Below are positions 1 to 10,225 of a stretch of DNA of 64,000 nucleotides, piece after piece. Position 1 is the first letter of the stretch, and the number at the start of each line of letters is the position of its first letter. Location of the stretch: positions 806,001-870,000 of the forward strand of contig WHUZ01000010.1 in NCBI GenBank assembly GCA_015179045.1, read 5' to 3'. This stretch comes from Kalaharituber pfeilii. Taxonomy: Eukaryota > Ascomycota > Pezizomycetes > Pezizales > Pezizaceae. The position numbers and the translations under genes are program-made. The notes under the pieces were generated by a model. The model was given only the letters and a program-made list of their open reading frames with translations, had not been told where the DNA came from and made no database searches.

Positions 1-2519
1 AAAATCCTAACTTGCCGCCCGGCTTTTAGTGGCCCGGCTGTTCGAATTGCTCTTCAGAGCATTCGATCTTCTCTGCATGAATATTCCTACTATGATGGGG
101 ACAGGATGATTTCCGCTCGCAGTCACAACTTGCTGTCTGCAGTGACGATCTTTGTCGTACATCCGTACTTGCATGTCTATTTCTATTCTGTTCTAGAGCT
201 GACCTAGTTACCGATCATCTCCGTCACGGAACCAGACTATCTCAGGGGCCAATAGCAAAATGGGTAGATCGAAGCTAACAGGGAACATGACCACGCTGTA
301 TCCCAATAGTTTGGGTAGGTATAGGTTTAACCGAACGGAGTGTTCTCCGTTTTTTGTTTATGGCCTACTTAATCTCAGTTGCCGAAGTTGCAATGGTTTT
401 TTTTTTTTTTTTTTTTTTTAATCACATAACCCCGCTTGTAGCACTTGGCCATGGCAGGGTGAAGTTGCAATGGTCCAGATGACCAATATAAAGGAAATGG
501 TGCAGACAGATACCTTCCTCTACAGGGCTTCTACTTTTGAAAACTAGGTCAAACAGCATAGTTCACCTCAGAGGGGACGAACTGCAACTTTTATCACCAA
601 GCAGATTTCATGAGTGAAGTATTGGCATGTTATCTATTCGAAGAAGTGGAAAAGAAAAGAGAAAGAAAAAGAAAAAACAGAAAAAAACCTGTGCTCACTT
701 AGAGGGCGGGAGCAGGCTGATCAATATTCTCATGAGAGGCCATGGCAGTCTGGTGAATCTGCGTTACAGAGACGTGGTCACACACGACACCTTCTTTTTA
801 TCAAAATAATATCAGCCATAGTGAGGGCCACAAACAACGCTAATGCTGTCCTACTTACCGGTACAGAATAGCCTCTCATAATGGACATCGTCGGGAGGTG
901 GAGGCTTGATCTAGTAAGTATTTATTTACTCAAGAGGTTCTACGTACATGAGATTCTAATACAGAATGGAGGGAACAGGAATCATGGTCGGTCTAGGGTG
1001 AGCGAGTGAAGTGGTTGGTAATGGTAGCGTATCTGACACGGCGAGATGGGTTGATGGAGCTGTCTCTCGATCATGTGCAGTAGTGCGGTAAGTGTTTCGA
1101 TGACATTCTCAGCAGCTGGAGTTGATGTTGTACTCACTCTGTGCAAACAGTTGTCAGAACTCTCTTATCGACTGCCTAACTGATCCGAGCTTTTGTAGCC
1201 AGTACCGAACTAACCTTTTGCATCCTTAGTGCTACTCCAGATCCAGTACCAGAGGTTGAATTACAGTATGTGAACACTAGTTAATTGGGACTCTCGCACC
1301 GTGGATTCATGTGATCTTTCTAATATCCAAAATCAGCCATAGTCCCAAATTCGGGGCGGTCCAGTATAAGAGGTTATCCGGATCCAGTATGGGTGTACTA
1401 GCAATTGCCATCTGGAACCAAGAGCTTTTCATAATTCACTAATCACTAGTAGACCTTCTACCAGCGCTCTTCCTATTATCACATTTACGTACAGAATGTT
1501 GGTCAAGCTTATTCTGTGGAGCATTTTGACCCATTTGGATACATACGCATAACCAAATACCCAACAATTAGCGACTGGGGGATATCTGTGCCAAGGCGGG
1601 CGATTGGGTGTTGGATGTGTTGGCCACGCCAGGGGTTTGGCTGTGAGTACTGAATCCTTGGTTTTTACAGGGAGCTGATTTGTACCTGCATATGTAACGT
1701 TGCTGTTAGGTCATGCGCTGGCAGATTGGGAATTTTGAAAGCTTCGGTGTTTGTGAAAGACTACAGACCTACTGTCTGAAGCCATGATACGGTATTGTGT
1801 TCCCCCGGCAATCATGAAATGTTTCCCTTTAGCGATTGCGTATTGAAATTTGCAGCGCGGGTGATTTTTGCGCCTTTTTCAGACCGAAGCGAGCCGCAGG
1901 CATTGAAGCAAAATAGGTCTTGCGCCAACGTGTGAGCCTGCTTCCGCGCAGTTGCCCACCTATGATTCGCTAAACTTGCTTGCCCGCCAATGAGCAAGCG
2001 AAGGCAGGCACGCGCAGCGGCATATGTGCTCGAATACTTCTGATAGGGCCACACTGAAGTCGCGCCTTCCTTGCAGTGCTCAACGTCTGGTTTGCGGGGG
2101 GAGTGGGGGTGGCAGAGGTTATCGATTGCGATTGGCCCACGCGCCAGGGTTATCAACCATGTTTTTTACCCAAAATTGGGTGACACGCTTTCAAACGTAC
2201 TGTAGAAATTCCTCCTATATTCAACACCGCCGCACCCCTGAACGATCAATGTCTTTGGTGGCCCCCCTAACAAAGAGTGACAAGTGGTGATGTTCAAGTA
2301 ACTTGAGACGCGGCGTTTGTGAAAAGCCTGGGGATCCAAGGGGGTGCGCATTTAAGTTTTCTTCAAAAACTTGTTTACTTTTCAGTTTCTGTTTTTTTTT
2401 ACCAGCTTTTTGTTGTGTGGAAACACCCTAACGAAACGTTGCGCATTGCAAGCAGGTTATTGCGGCAACAAAAACAGTAGGCAACATCCATCCTCTTCCT
2501 GGAACCAATTTTGATCAAC
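1..2519. other. Gene-free 5' region
   Basis: I see no supportable gene on either strand. The open frames here are short, overlap on both strands and show no recognisable domain. There is a poly-T run at about 395-419. The last 150 bases hold the presumed promoter and 5' leader of the LPMO gene that begins at 2520, without a clear TATA box. Confidence 0.5.
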
Positions 2520-3507
2520 ATGCAGCTGTGGCACGTATGGTTCACCGTCGTCTTTCCTTCCCTGGTGGTTGCGCACATGGCGATGCAAGAACCACCGGGC
2601 ATCCGCTACAAAACCAACCCATACACTACACAAGTGGACTATGACTATGTGTCTCCACTCTCCCCTTCCGGATCCAACTTTCCATGCAAGGGGTACCACA
2701 AGGATCTTGGCACTCCGAGCGGACAGTCAGTTCGGACATATAATGCTGGCAGGACATATGAGCTCATACTCGCGGGATCGGCGACTCATGCTGGAGGAAG
2801 TTGCCAACTGAGTCTGAGCTACGATGGCGGGACGACATGGGAGGTTTTCAAGAGTTTTATTGGTAATTGCGTCAAGCCGGACCCTCAAGGGGACCAGACG
2901 TTTCACTTCACCATTCCCAGTTCTGCGCCGAGCGGGGAGGCACTGTTTGCTTGGTGGGTTTCCGCATTCTGCAGAGCATATGATATGCTTTCCTGGTGGA
3001 CAAGGCCGACTAATGCGAATTTGTGTCGGAAACAGGTCATGGTTCAATAATCTAGGAAACCGCGAGATGTACATGAACTGCGCTGTTGTGACCATTACCG
3101 GCGGCAGCGGGGGCGGTGGGGGCATCGACGGCGGGGACGAAGTAGGGCCCGTGATAGACGGCAACGAGGGCATCGGAAAACGCGACGCCGCTAGCGAGGA
3201 CCGGTCGGGCTCCATCCAGAAGCGGTCATTTGGTGTCGGCTTGTTTATTGCAAATATTGGGAATGGGTGCACCGTGCCGGCGGGCAAGAACGTGATGTTT
3301 CCCAACCCGGGGCCGGACGTTGAGTATGCGGGGAATGAGGGGAGTAGGGCGGCACCGGAGGGAAATTGCGGCGAGGGGAACTATTACGGCGGGTGGGGGG
3401 GCGCTGCAGCTCGGCTGGGGGTCTCACGGGCGATGGGGTACAGTTGGGCTGCGGGAGCGATGGTGATTGTCTGGTACTGGGCGTTTGGTGCAGGCCTCAG
3501 GATATGA
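2520..3507 (+). CDS. AA11-like lytic polysaccharide monooxygenase, secreted
   Basis: Two exons, 2520-2953 and 3036-3507, give 301 residues. The intron 2954-3035 (82 bp, GTGGGT donor, CTAAT branch, CAG acceptor) joins in frame to make ALFAWSWFNNLGNREMY, the family pattern. I chose the ATG at 2520 over an in-frame TTG at 2511. Residues 1-18 are a signal peptide ending VVA, and cleavage exposes His19, the N-terminal ligand of the copper histidine brace. The second His is at about residue 90 in ATHAGGSCQLS, and the Tyr of NREMYMNC is the expected axial residue. After the catalytic domain come a Gly-rich linker, a conserved block (NIGNGCTV, FPNPGPD) and a hydrophobic C-terminus that could be a GPI signal or membrane tail. 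Known family members oxidatively cleave chitin. The AA11 class is assigned from remembered motifs, not a search. AA9 or AA16 is less likely. Confidence 0.82.
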
Positions 3508-4510
3508 CCCAAATATCAGCAGAGGAAGATTGTACTGGCGAAGCTGTGTTTCCCTTTTTTTTTTTCTCGGCTATCATCTCTTGTAAACATGTTTTGTCTA
3601 CTTGTCGTTTATTTGTTTGTTTCCTACTTATCTGTAGATGTCTTTTTTTTCCCCCTTTGCTTCAAGCTTGTTGCGACGGATAATGGTGCGTGCTGTTCAT
3701 GTATGCGTTGTGTGAATATTAATATCATGGCCATGGAATTAGGGACACCGGATGGGGGCATTCAGGACTGGCAGGATCAGACCTCTCTGTTTCCCCGCGC
3801 CTTGCAGGATTATTCGCTCCTTATTTTACAACTATCGGATTTATCTATCATAACGACTGTCTAAATCAATCAGGCGCGGCGTTTTATTAGCATCCAGGTT
3901 GGTGTTCAGTTTTGTGTTTTTTGATTATTCTTATTTTCTTTATCCTCCTCGAATGGTTCTCTACTGAACAAGATTTGGCGTCCACACATGTACATACGAT
4001 TGATGCGAAAAAATGTTCCGAAGGCTGAATGCAGCCCCGACGGCAGCAACCGGCGGGAATGTTCGCTTACTTGCGCACGCTCGATTCGTGGCAGGGGGGG
4101 CGATGCCCGTTGTGGTGTGGGCTGCATGGAGCGTTCCGAATTTTAACTTGCGATACAGTAAGCTTACGAAGCAGCAGGCAAGCAGTACTTAACCCGAGGA
4201 GCTGCGTGCGGCGAAAACGAGGCGATTGAGCGAGACGGAGCGGCAAAGAAAAAGAAAGGCGCGATCCGCTAGGAGCAGAAGAACTGGGGCCGGCCGATTC
4301 GGGCCGTCGACGTCACCGATACTTCAGCAGGAGGGAAGGGGCCGGAGAGGCATCAGCGCTATCTACATTACATATCTGACATATTTCGGGCTTTTTCCTG
4401 GCGCCGCCCCCCAACACCCGCAAGGCCGCCCCGGCGCGCCGATTATCGCTACATTGTCGCAGGCTATAGCAGTCCCGCCAAACCCCAGGAGAAACTTGAA
4501 AGGAAACCCA
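3508..4510. other. Intergenic region between LPMO and ABC1 kinase genes
   Basis: Presumed 3' end of the LPMO gene (T-rich at 3545-3660) and promoter of the ABC1 gene. The reading frame of the ABC1 gene is open upstream to a TTG at 4226, but the first ATG in that frame is at 4511, so 4226-4510 is most simply 5' leader. No other gene is supported. Confidence 0.5.
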
Positions 4511-6927
4511 ATGCTCTCCCGCGGCCTCGGGCTCCTGCGGGGAGCGGGGGCGCTGCGTCCGCCCGCCAGGTTCAGCCCAACTGCAATGAATCACACCCGC
4601 AGTGGACGACTGCTTTCGGCCCCACCACGGCCATCATCACCGCCGCTAGGCGCGCATACGGGGTACCCTAGGCTCAGCGCACTGTCGATGCCGATACGGA
4701 CTCTGACGGCAACGTCGATACGGGAGCCGCGGGTGCCAACGCCGATATCGATCTTGCCCCGCCATGGGCCCCACATGCTACCCCGCCCCCGCCGCAGCAT
4801 ATACGTCGCTACTGGGCCCTACGAGCCCTTCGTCCCCCCGAACCCGTACAAGCTCCCCAAGCCAAAACCCCCTCGCGGCGCAGACGGGCCACCCTCAAAG
4901 TGGTCCCGCCGCCTGCGCAGACTCCTCCGCCTCACGCTGTACGCCGCGCTCCTCTCCCTAACCACCTACATTCTCGACATTTACTACAACGCCGCGTCAC
5001 TGGTGCGCTCGCTCCGCACCCTCCGCACCGCACTCCTCATCACCGCCGACTACAAGATCAACTTCTCTTCCCACAAAACCTCCTCCCAGCTCTCATCCCT
5101 GCACTCGCGCAACGCCGACAGGATCGTGCATCTCTGCCTCATGAATGGAGGCTTGTATCAAAAGATTGGGCAAGCAATCGCGATGCAGTCCGCGCTGCTC
5201 CCCGCAGAGTTCCAGAGAAAGTTTGCACGCTTCTTCGACGACACGCCAGTGGTGCCCGAGGAGGAGATTCTCAGGGTTTTGAGGGCGGACTGGGGGTGTC
5301 AGGATCCGGTTGCGGACATGTTCGTGCCGGGAACGTGGCAGGGCAAGGCGAGGGGGAGCGCGAGCGTGGCGCAAGTGCACAAGGCGCAGCTGAAGGAGGG
5401 AGGGGAGTGGGTTGCAATTAAGGTACAGAAGCCGGGCATAGAGACGCAGGTCAAGTGGGATTTGGCCGTGTTTAGGCTCGTCATGGGATGGCTTGGGGAA
5501 GGGGTGTTTGGGTTGCCGCTAGGTTGGGCAGTGGAGGAAATATGCGACAGGTTGGGCGGAGAGACGGATTTTAGGATCGAGAAGGAGAACGCAAAGAAGC
5601 TTAGGCGCCTGATTGAGATGGAATTGAACGGGGGAAGGATACCAAGGAGAAGATGGTGGAGGTTCTGGGGAGGGGAGGGCTCGGAGGAGGTTAGAGTCTA
5701 CGTCCCGGAAGTCTACGACGATTACTGCACAAAGCGAGTCATGGTGGCGGAGTGGATTGACGGAATACCACTGAGCGAAGGGCGGAAAGTAAAGGCAAAG
5801 GCGAGCGGGATACGGGGCGTTGGGGAGCCGGGCGTGCCAGAGAACGGACTGAGGAAGCACGGCTTTGATGAAGGGACGGTGATGTATGGGCTGTTATCGC
5901 TGTTTGCGAAAATGATGTTTTGGTGGGGCCACGTGCACTGTGATCCGCATCCGGGGAATATATTGATCCGAAGAGTCCCGGCAGAGAGCAACTCCTTTAC
6001 GCGCGAGGGAGGACCGACTGCTGGGATTGAGCGGGAGAGGACAGTGACGGAGGTGGTGTTGTTGGATCATGGCCTCTACGTGCACCTCTCGCCGCTGGTG
6101 CGCCAGCAGTACGCGAGGCTCTGGACGGCGCTTATGTCGTTCGACACCGAGACCGTTACCGAAATCACGACCAAGTGGGGCTTCGGCAACCCGGACATGG
6201 TGGCGAGCATGACGATGCTGAGGCCGTGGAGAGGGTCCGTGGGGGTAGATTTGAAGAACCGGGGCGGCGCGGGTGGGGCGCGCGGGGCTGGAGTCGACGA
6301 GGAAGATGTGGAGAGGGAGCTGACGCCGTATGAGCAGCATGTGCGGGTTAAAGAGGCACTTGGGAAGGCGCTGGAGAGGGAGGAGGAGGTGCCGAAAGAG
6401 CTGGTGTTTTTGGGGAGGTGCATGAGAATTGTGAGTAGCCTTCCCCACCCCTATATAGCTGAATAGAAAGAGATCACTGACCGGAACAAAAACTAGCTCC
6501 AAGCCGACAACCAACTCCTCTCCTCTCCCATAAACCGACTCGCGCTGCTATCCCGCTCCGCCTCCGCGTCCCTTCTCCCCGGAAACCCAAACTACTATAC
6601 CCCCATCCCCGCCCCCGCCCCCGCCCCCACCCCATCCCCGAGACCCCCACCCCGCTACCGCAACCAGAACCATCAGCGCTCCGACAGCGGCTCAAGTCGT
6701 ACGCCAACTTTGTCGCATTCCACATGACGCTGTTCCTGCTCGATCTTGCGTTCTACGTTAGCAGGGCGCGGCAGGTGGTGCGGAGGGTGGCGGGGATGCT
6801 GGTGGGGATTGAGGGAGGGTGGGGGAAGGCGGAGGGCGGGTTTGAGGAGGAGGTGGAGGAGCGGATGAAGAGGTTGATGAAGGAGGAGTGGGGGATGGAG
6901 GTTGGTGGGGGGATGTTTGAGGGGTAA
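4511..6927 (+). CDS. ABC1/UbiB (ADCK1/MCP2-like) atypical kinase, mitochondrial, with a C-terminal frame break
   Basis: Exon 1 is 4511-6430 (640 codons). The intron 6431-6496 (66 bp, GTGAGT donor, CACTGAC branch, CTAG acceptor) leads to an exon from 6497 that restores RILQADNQLLSSPINR. Residues 1-60 are Arg/Ser/Pro-rich, like a mitochondrial presequence. A hydrophobic segment near residue 150 precedes the kinase core, which shows KIGQ (ABC1 signature), the Ala-rich loop GSASVAQVH, VAIKVQKPG with the ATP-binding Lys, the catalytic loop HCDPHPGN and the metal-binding DHG. Yeast MCP2 and animal ADCK1 belong to this branch, which acts in mitochondrial lipid homeostasis. Exon 2 starts in one frame, but the conserved tail (LKSYANFVAFHMTLFLLDLAFY, then to 6927) lies in another; the switch falls in the C-rich tract at 6601-6645. 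One extra C would give about 783 residues. Otherwise the protein stops at 6726. A sequencing error, a real frameshift or an unseen intron are all possible. Confidence 0.85.
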
Positions 6928-7580
6928 GAGATGTGTGTGTGTGGGGGGGGAGCCGGGGAGGGATTTGGAGGGGAATGTAAATACTAGTTAGATTAAGATT
7001 TAAGATAAACTGTACCTTTACCATATGGTATAAAATAATAAAAGAGAAAATCTCCTACGCAATATAATCCGCGTTCCGCCTTGTTGTCTATAGTTGTAAG
7101 ACGCGGTGTATTAGATTCTTTCACCTTCGTTACCCTGAATCGAAGCCGCACGACTATTCCACCACATGCAACAACCCCATCTTTTGATAGATTTATCCAA
7201 GTTTGTTTTTTTAAACCCTCCCCATCTCGGCATGAGATGTAGATATGTAAACCTTCGTCCAATTCCATTTTCCCCTTTTTGCTTTTATGTAAATATCTAC
7301 ACGCATATTTTCTTCTTTGTTCCCTTTTATCTATGCCCCCTCCCCCCAACCCAATCCAACCTAAGGAAATTCGATATACTTATCATGATGAACCCCCTAT
7401 TACATATTATGGTTGGAAAAGCAAAATAAAAATAGTTTTTTTTTGAATTATATATACATGAGTTTTTATATGTCATATGCGGTTGAAGATGTCATATACC
7501 ACTGAAGCTTTAGGTTTTGCTGACCATTTGACGTTCATATGGTAATGCATAGTTGTGGGAAGTATGTATCTATCAAAAAC
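6928..7580. other. Intergenic region between ABC1 gene and first LTR
   Basis: Presumed 3' flank of the ABC1 gene (AT-rich, with polyadenylation-like AATAAA-type sequence near 7030-7045), then AT-rich sequence. The last part, from about 7514, matches the flank of the third ubiquitin-fusion copy near 15370-15440 and so belongs to the duplicated block. No gene is supported. Confidence 0.5.
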
Positions 7581-7894
7581 TGTGGGGAATTTTGGCATTC
7601 CAAGTGCTACGGCGGGCGAACATAGTCTGAGGCATTGGGGGGGCGGAGGTAATTACTGAAAAAGGAAGTGGTACAGGGAAGTTGAGGGTATTTCATGAGG
7701 GGGGGGACCTGAGGAGATCATCATTGTCGTCGTTGAGGGTTATGGTATCACTGGGTTTTTAGTCTGCTAGGTCTTGCAGTTGTTCTGTTGTGTTCACAAG
7801 ATATAGTAAACCGGTTCTCTTCTTACATCCCGATCTATATCCTCATGTCTCTCCTTTGACCTACCGTGTTCTTCGTGAACTTTCCCCTCCCACA
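7581..7894. mobile_element. Solo LTR A (same family as 13016-13322 and 18469-18897)
   Basis: Begins TGTGGGGAAT and ends CTCCCACA, which are inverted terminal repeats, and is 314 bp long. The interior is alignable by eye to the other two LTRs (blocks GGTAATTACTGAA, GTCTTGCAGTTG, GTAAACCGGTTCTC). There is no internal coding region, polypurine tract or second LTR, so it is a solo LTR. The flanks AAAC and ACAC could be a 4-bp target duplication with one change. The related locus near 15435 lacks it. Its shared dimensions with LTR C suggest the same subfamily. Confidence 0.72.
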
Positions 7895-8339
7895 ACACCC
7901 AAAGGATAAATGTGACGCCAGCCATGCTAACCCTTCGATGAATGAGTTGAATTCTCGCTGCGTCAATTTCGTAAGTGGCAGAAATGAAGAATGGCTGTCG
8001 CGCCGGGCATGTGTGAGGTAGCGATGGGTATGTCTAGGTTTGGGAGTTGGTAGAGGAAAAAGTTACGTAATGCGAATTATATGGAGCTCGTTCGAACTGT
8101 GTCTCATGTGTAGTCTCTCATGTGTGAGGTTTCAGTTTTACTGCGCTCAATTTTGAGTGTTAGAGTGTCTCTATATTTCTTTAACTAGGTGCATTGATCT
8201 AGAGAATTCTCTCGGTTGCGTCCCGCATAAGGATAGTACTCGAGTACTATCACTAGTTACTAAAATTCCTACTAGGTGACATCATTGTGAGATATTATAT
8301 CAGAGTTAGAGGTGAGAAGTACTACATGCGTGCCTTGTC
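7895..8339. repeat. 5' flank of ubiquitin-fusion copy 1, duplicated at copy 3
   Basis: Sequence such as the GTGGCAGAAATGAAGA region at about 7973-8000 matches 15515-15560, and the match runs on to about 8340 (15840 in copy 3), including the block ending TACTACATGCGTGCC versus TAGTAGATGCGTGCC. It shows that the duplicated unit extends several hundred bases upstream of the coding part. No gene is supported. Confidence 0.65.
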
Positions 8340-9372
8340 TCAGCCCCATATGTACCGGGAGCGAAGCTGTTGCACAAAAACTCTAGTTCTGCACCGATGT
8401 AGGCTGGGCACCGAGGACAGCAATGGTTGTATGGACTTGTTATTGCAGCTACTACTATTACTGGCACCATAGCATTTCCACCAGACTAGAGCCAAAGCGG
8501 TACTTTCGCCTTTGCGCGGCAGCACGTACTCGACATATGATCTGTGGCTGCCAGTAGAGAGGGACTTATCCCTTTCGATCCCCACTGTCTTCCACACACT
8601 CCCCACCGTCCACTTTCTGCAACTATTCTCATCCTGAAGTTTCACAAGCCAGAAACGTAAGTTGGTTCCTTTACAAAATTTCTGGTTCTAATAGCTAACA
8701 ATATGATAGTGATTCCAGTCAAGACCAAGGTCATGATCATGAAACCTCTAATTCTAAATGGAGTTTTGTCTGGCACCCACAATGTCAATAAGATTTAGAA
8801 AAATGAAGATGCCCCGCTTGACGGCAGTGTTCCCTTGTCACTACCAAGCAGCTCAAGGATAGCCAAGGTCTGTTGACGACAACATAAAAAAAGGAAGCAC
8901 TTCTTACTTCAACTGTCATCTCATAGGCTGTCAGTGCATGCAGGTTTTCGTTAGGACATTAACTGGTAAGGCAATTGCCCTGGAGGTGAAGCCTTTAGAT
9001 ACTATTGAATATGTTAAGTTCAAGATTTAGAATAGGGAAGGAATCCCTTGGTGGAGAATGGCTTGCCGGTGTGAGGCTATCAGTGACTTTGATTATGGAC
9101 TCTTCCGTATTAGAGACGGAGAGAACAAGTGAGTTTATCTATTGTATATAGAAGTTAATGAGGTATGTTATTACTTGGGGGAGGATGAGCAGGAGGTCTT
9201 GGACCTGGTGGAATCCTTTGACAAATGGGGTACTTGGATGCTTGAGGAGAAGGAAAGTTTTGGAAACTTCGGTAAAATCTGGCGAAGATATATCTGCCTG
9301 GCTGGGGGAGATGAAGAGGTGGAAGAAGGAGCAGGACGAGAGCCATTGATGGTAGTAGGAATGGGGACTTGA
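8340..9372 (+). pseudogene. Ubiquitin-fusion gene, copy 1 (deleted and mutated pseudogene)
   Basis: This is the shortest of three related copies. Its 5' part (8340-8640) matches 9917-10160 of copy 2, then about 0.86 kb is missing before the intron 8657-8709. That intron keeps a GTAAGT donor, TAGCTAAC branch and ATGATAG acceptor, as in the other copies. A ubiquitin-like block with FVRTLTGK follows from about 8938, but after the Gly-Ile-Pro-Trp codons near 9050 the sequence jumps to the C-terminal domain, losing about 430 bp relative to copy 2. Codons that are CAG in copies 2 and 3 read TAG here (near 8795 and 9028), and the C-terminal frame shifts after GNFGK. The gene cannot make the full protein. 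The C-to-T stops look like repeat-induced point mutation. Confidence 0.75.
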
Positions 9373-9892
9373 ATGGATATCATAGAATGTCAGCTTGTGT
9401 GATGCGGGAGAATGGGGTGAGACACTGTTTTCAAATCATAATCGTTTTTTACATATCTGTGCGTATGGTGATAAGATTAGATGGTTACCTTCAGCAGAAG
9501 TCAACTGCACGTCGGACGGGCGGCGTACTAATACTCGTAAAACATGGTCTACCTTAAGTATATTTGAAAATACGCACCTCTTTTGAATTCAAACGGGTTG
9601 GTTCAGGGTAACGATAAAACTTCCTACGAAAACAAAACTTTGGGATGGTTCAGGGTAACGATATAACTTCCTACCAAACAAAACTGGCACACATCCAAGC
9701 AGCAAATCCCCTCTTTCTCCTCTTTTCTCTCTGAACTAGTCTTTCGTTCCCCTTTGCATAATCTACTTTCGGTTTGCAAAATACTATAGGTTTCCCCCCA
9801 ACGTTACCACCTATTATCTTCCTGCCCCCCCTCCCCGCCCCCCAAAACCAACATTTTTCAGCGAAAACTCTCTCTCCCCGACCGAAATTGAA
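9373..9892. repeat. 3' flank of copy 1, conserved after all three copies
   Basis: The block with ATACTCGTAAAACATGG, ACCTTAAGTATATTTGA and GGTTCAGGGTAACGAT recurs downstream of copy 2 (about 13330-13450) and copy 3 (about 18150 and 18440-18940). It then runs through a pyrimidine-rich stretch to CCGACCGAAATTGAA. Copy 2 starts directly after it, which defines the junction of units 1 and 2 near 9892. It also holds the uninterrupted versions of the sites where LTRs C and B inserted in the other units (near 9520 and 9573). Confidence 0.72.
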
Positions 9893-10225
9893 ATAGAGCG
9901 AGTGCCCAAGTCGCTGCAGCAATGCTTACCGAGGACAGCTTTAGTTGTATGGTCTTGTTTAGTGCAAGTACTACTGCTACTACTGGCACCCTAGTATTTC
10001 CACCAGACCAGAGCCATAGCAGTTCTTTCGCCTTTGCGCGGCAGTACGTACTTGACACATGAGCCAGTAGAGAGGAACTTTTCCTTTTCGTTCCCCACTG
10101 CCTTCCACACAGACAGCCCCCACAGTCCACTTCCTCCAATGATTCTCATCCCTGAAGTTCCTTTCATCTGTGTTGCTCAAGGTTTTTCATTAAAGCCTCA
10201 GTATCTTTAAATTTGAGCTAGATGT

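Noticed and set aside
7555..7580. TTGTGGGAAGTATG as an alternative start for LTR A
   Set aside because: The TGTGGGGAAT at 7581 aligns with the starts of the other LTRs, while this one does not.
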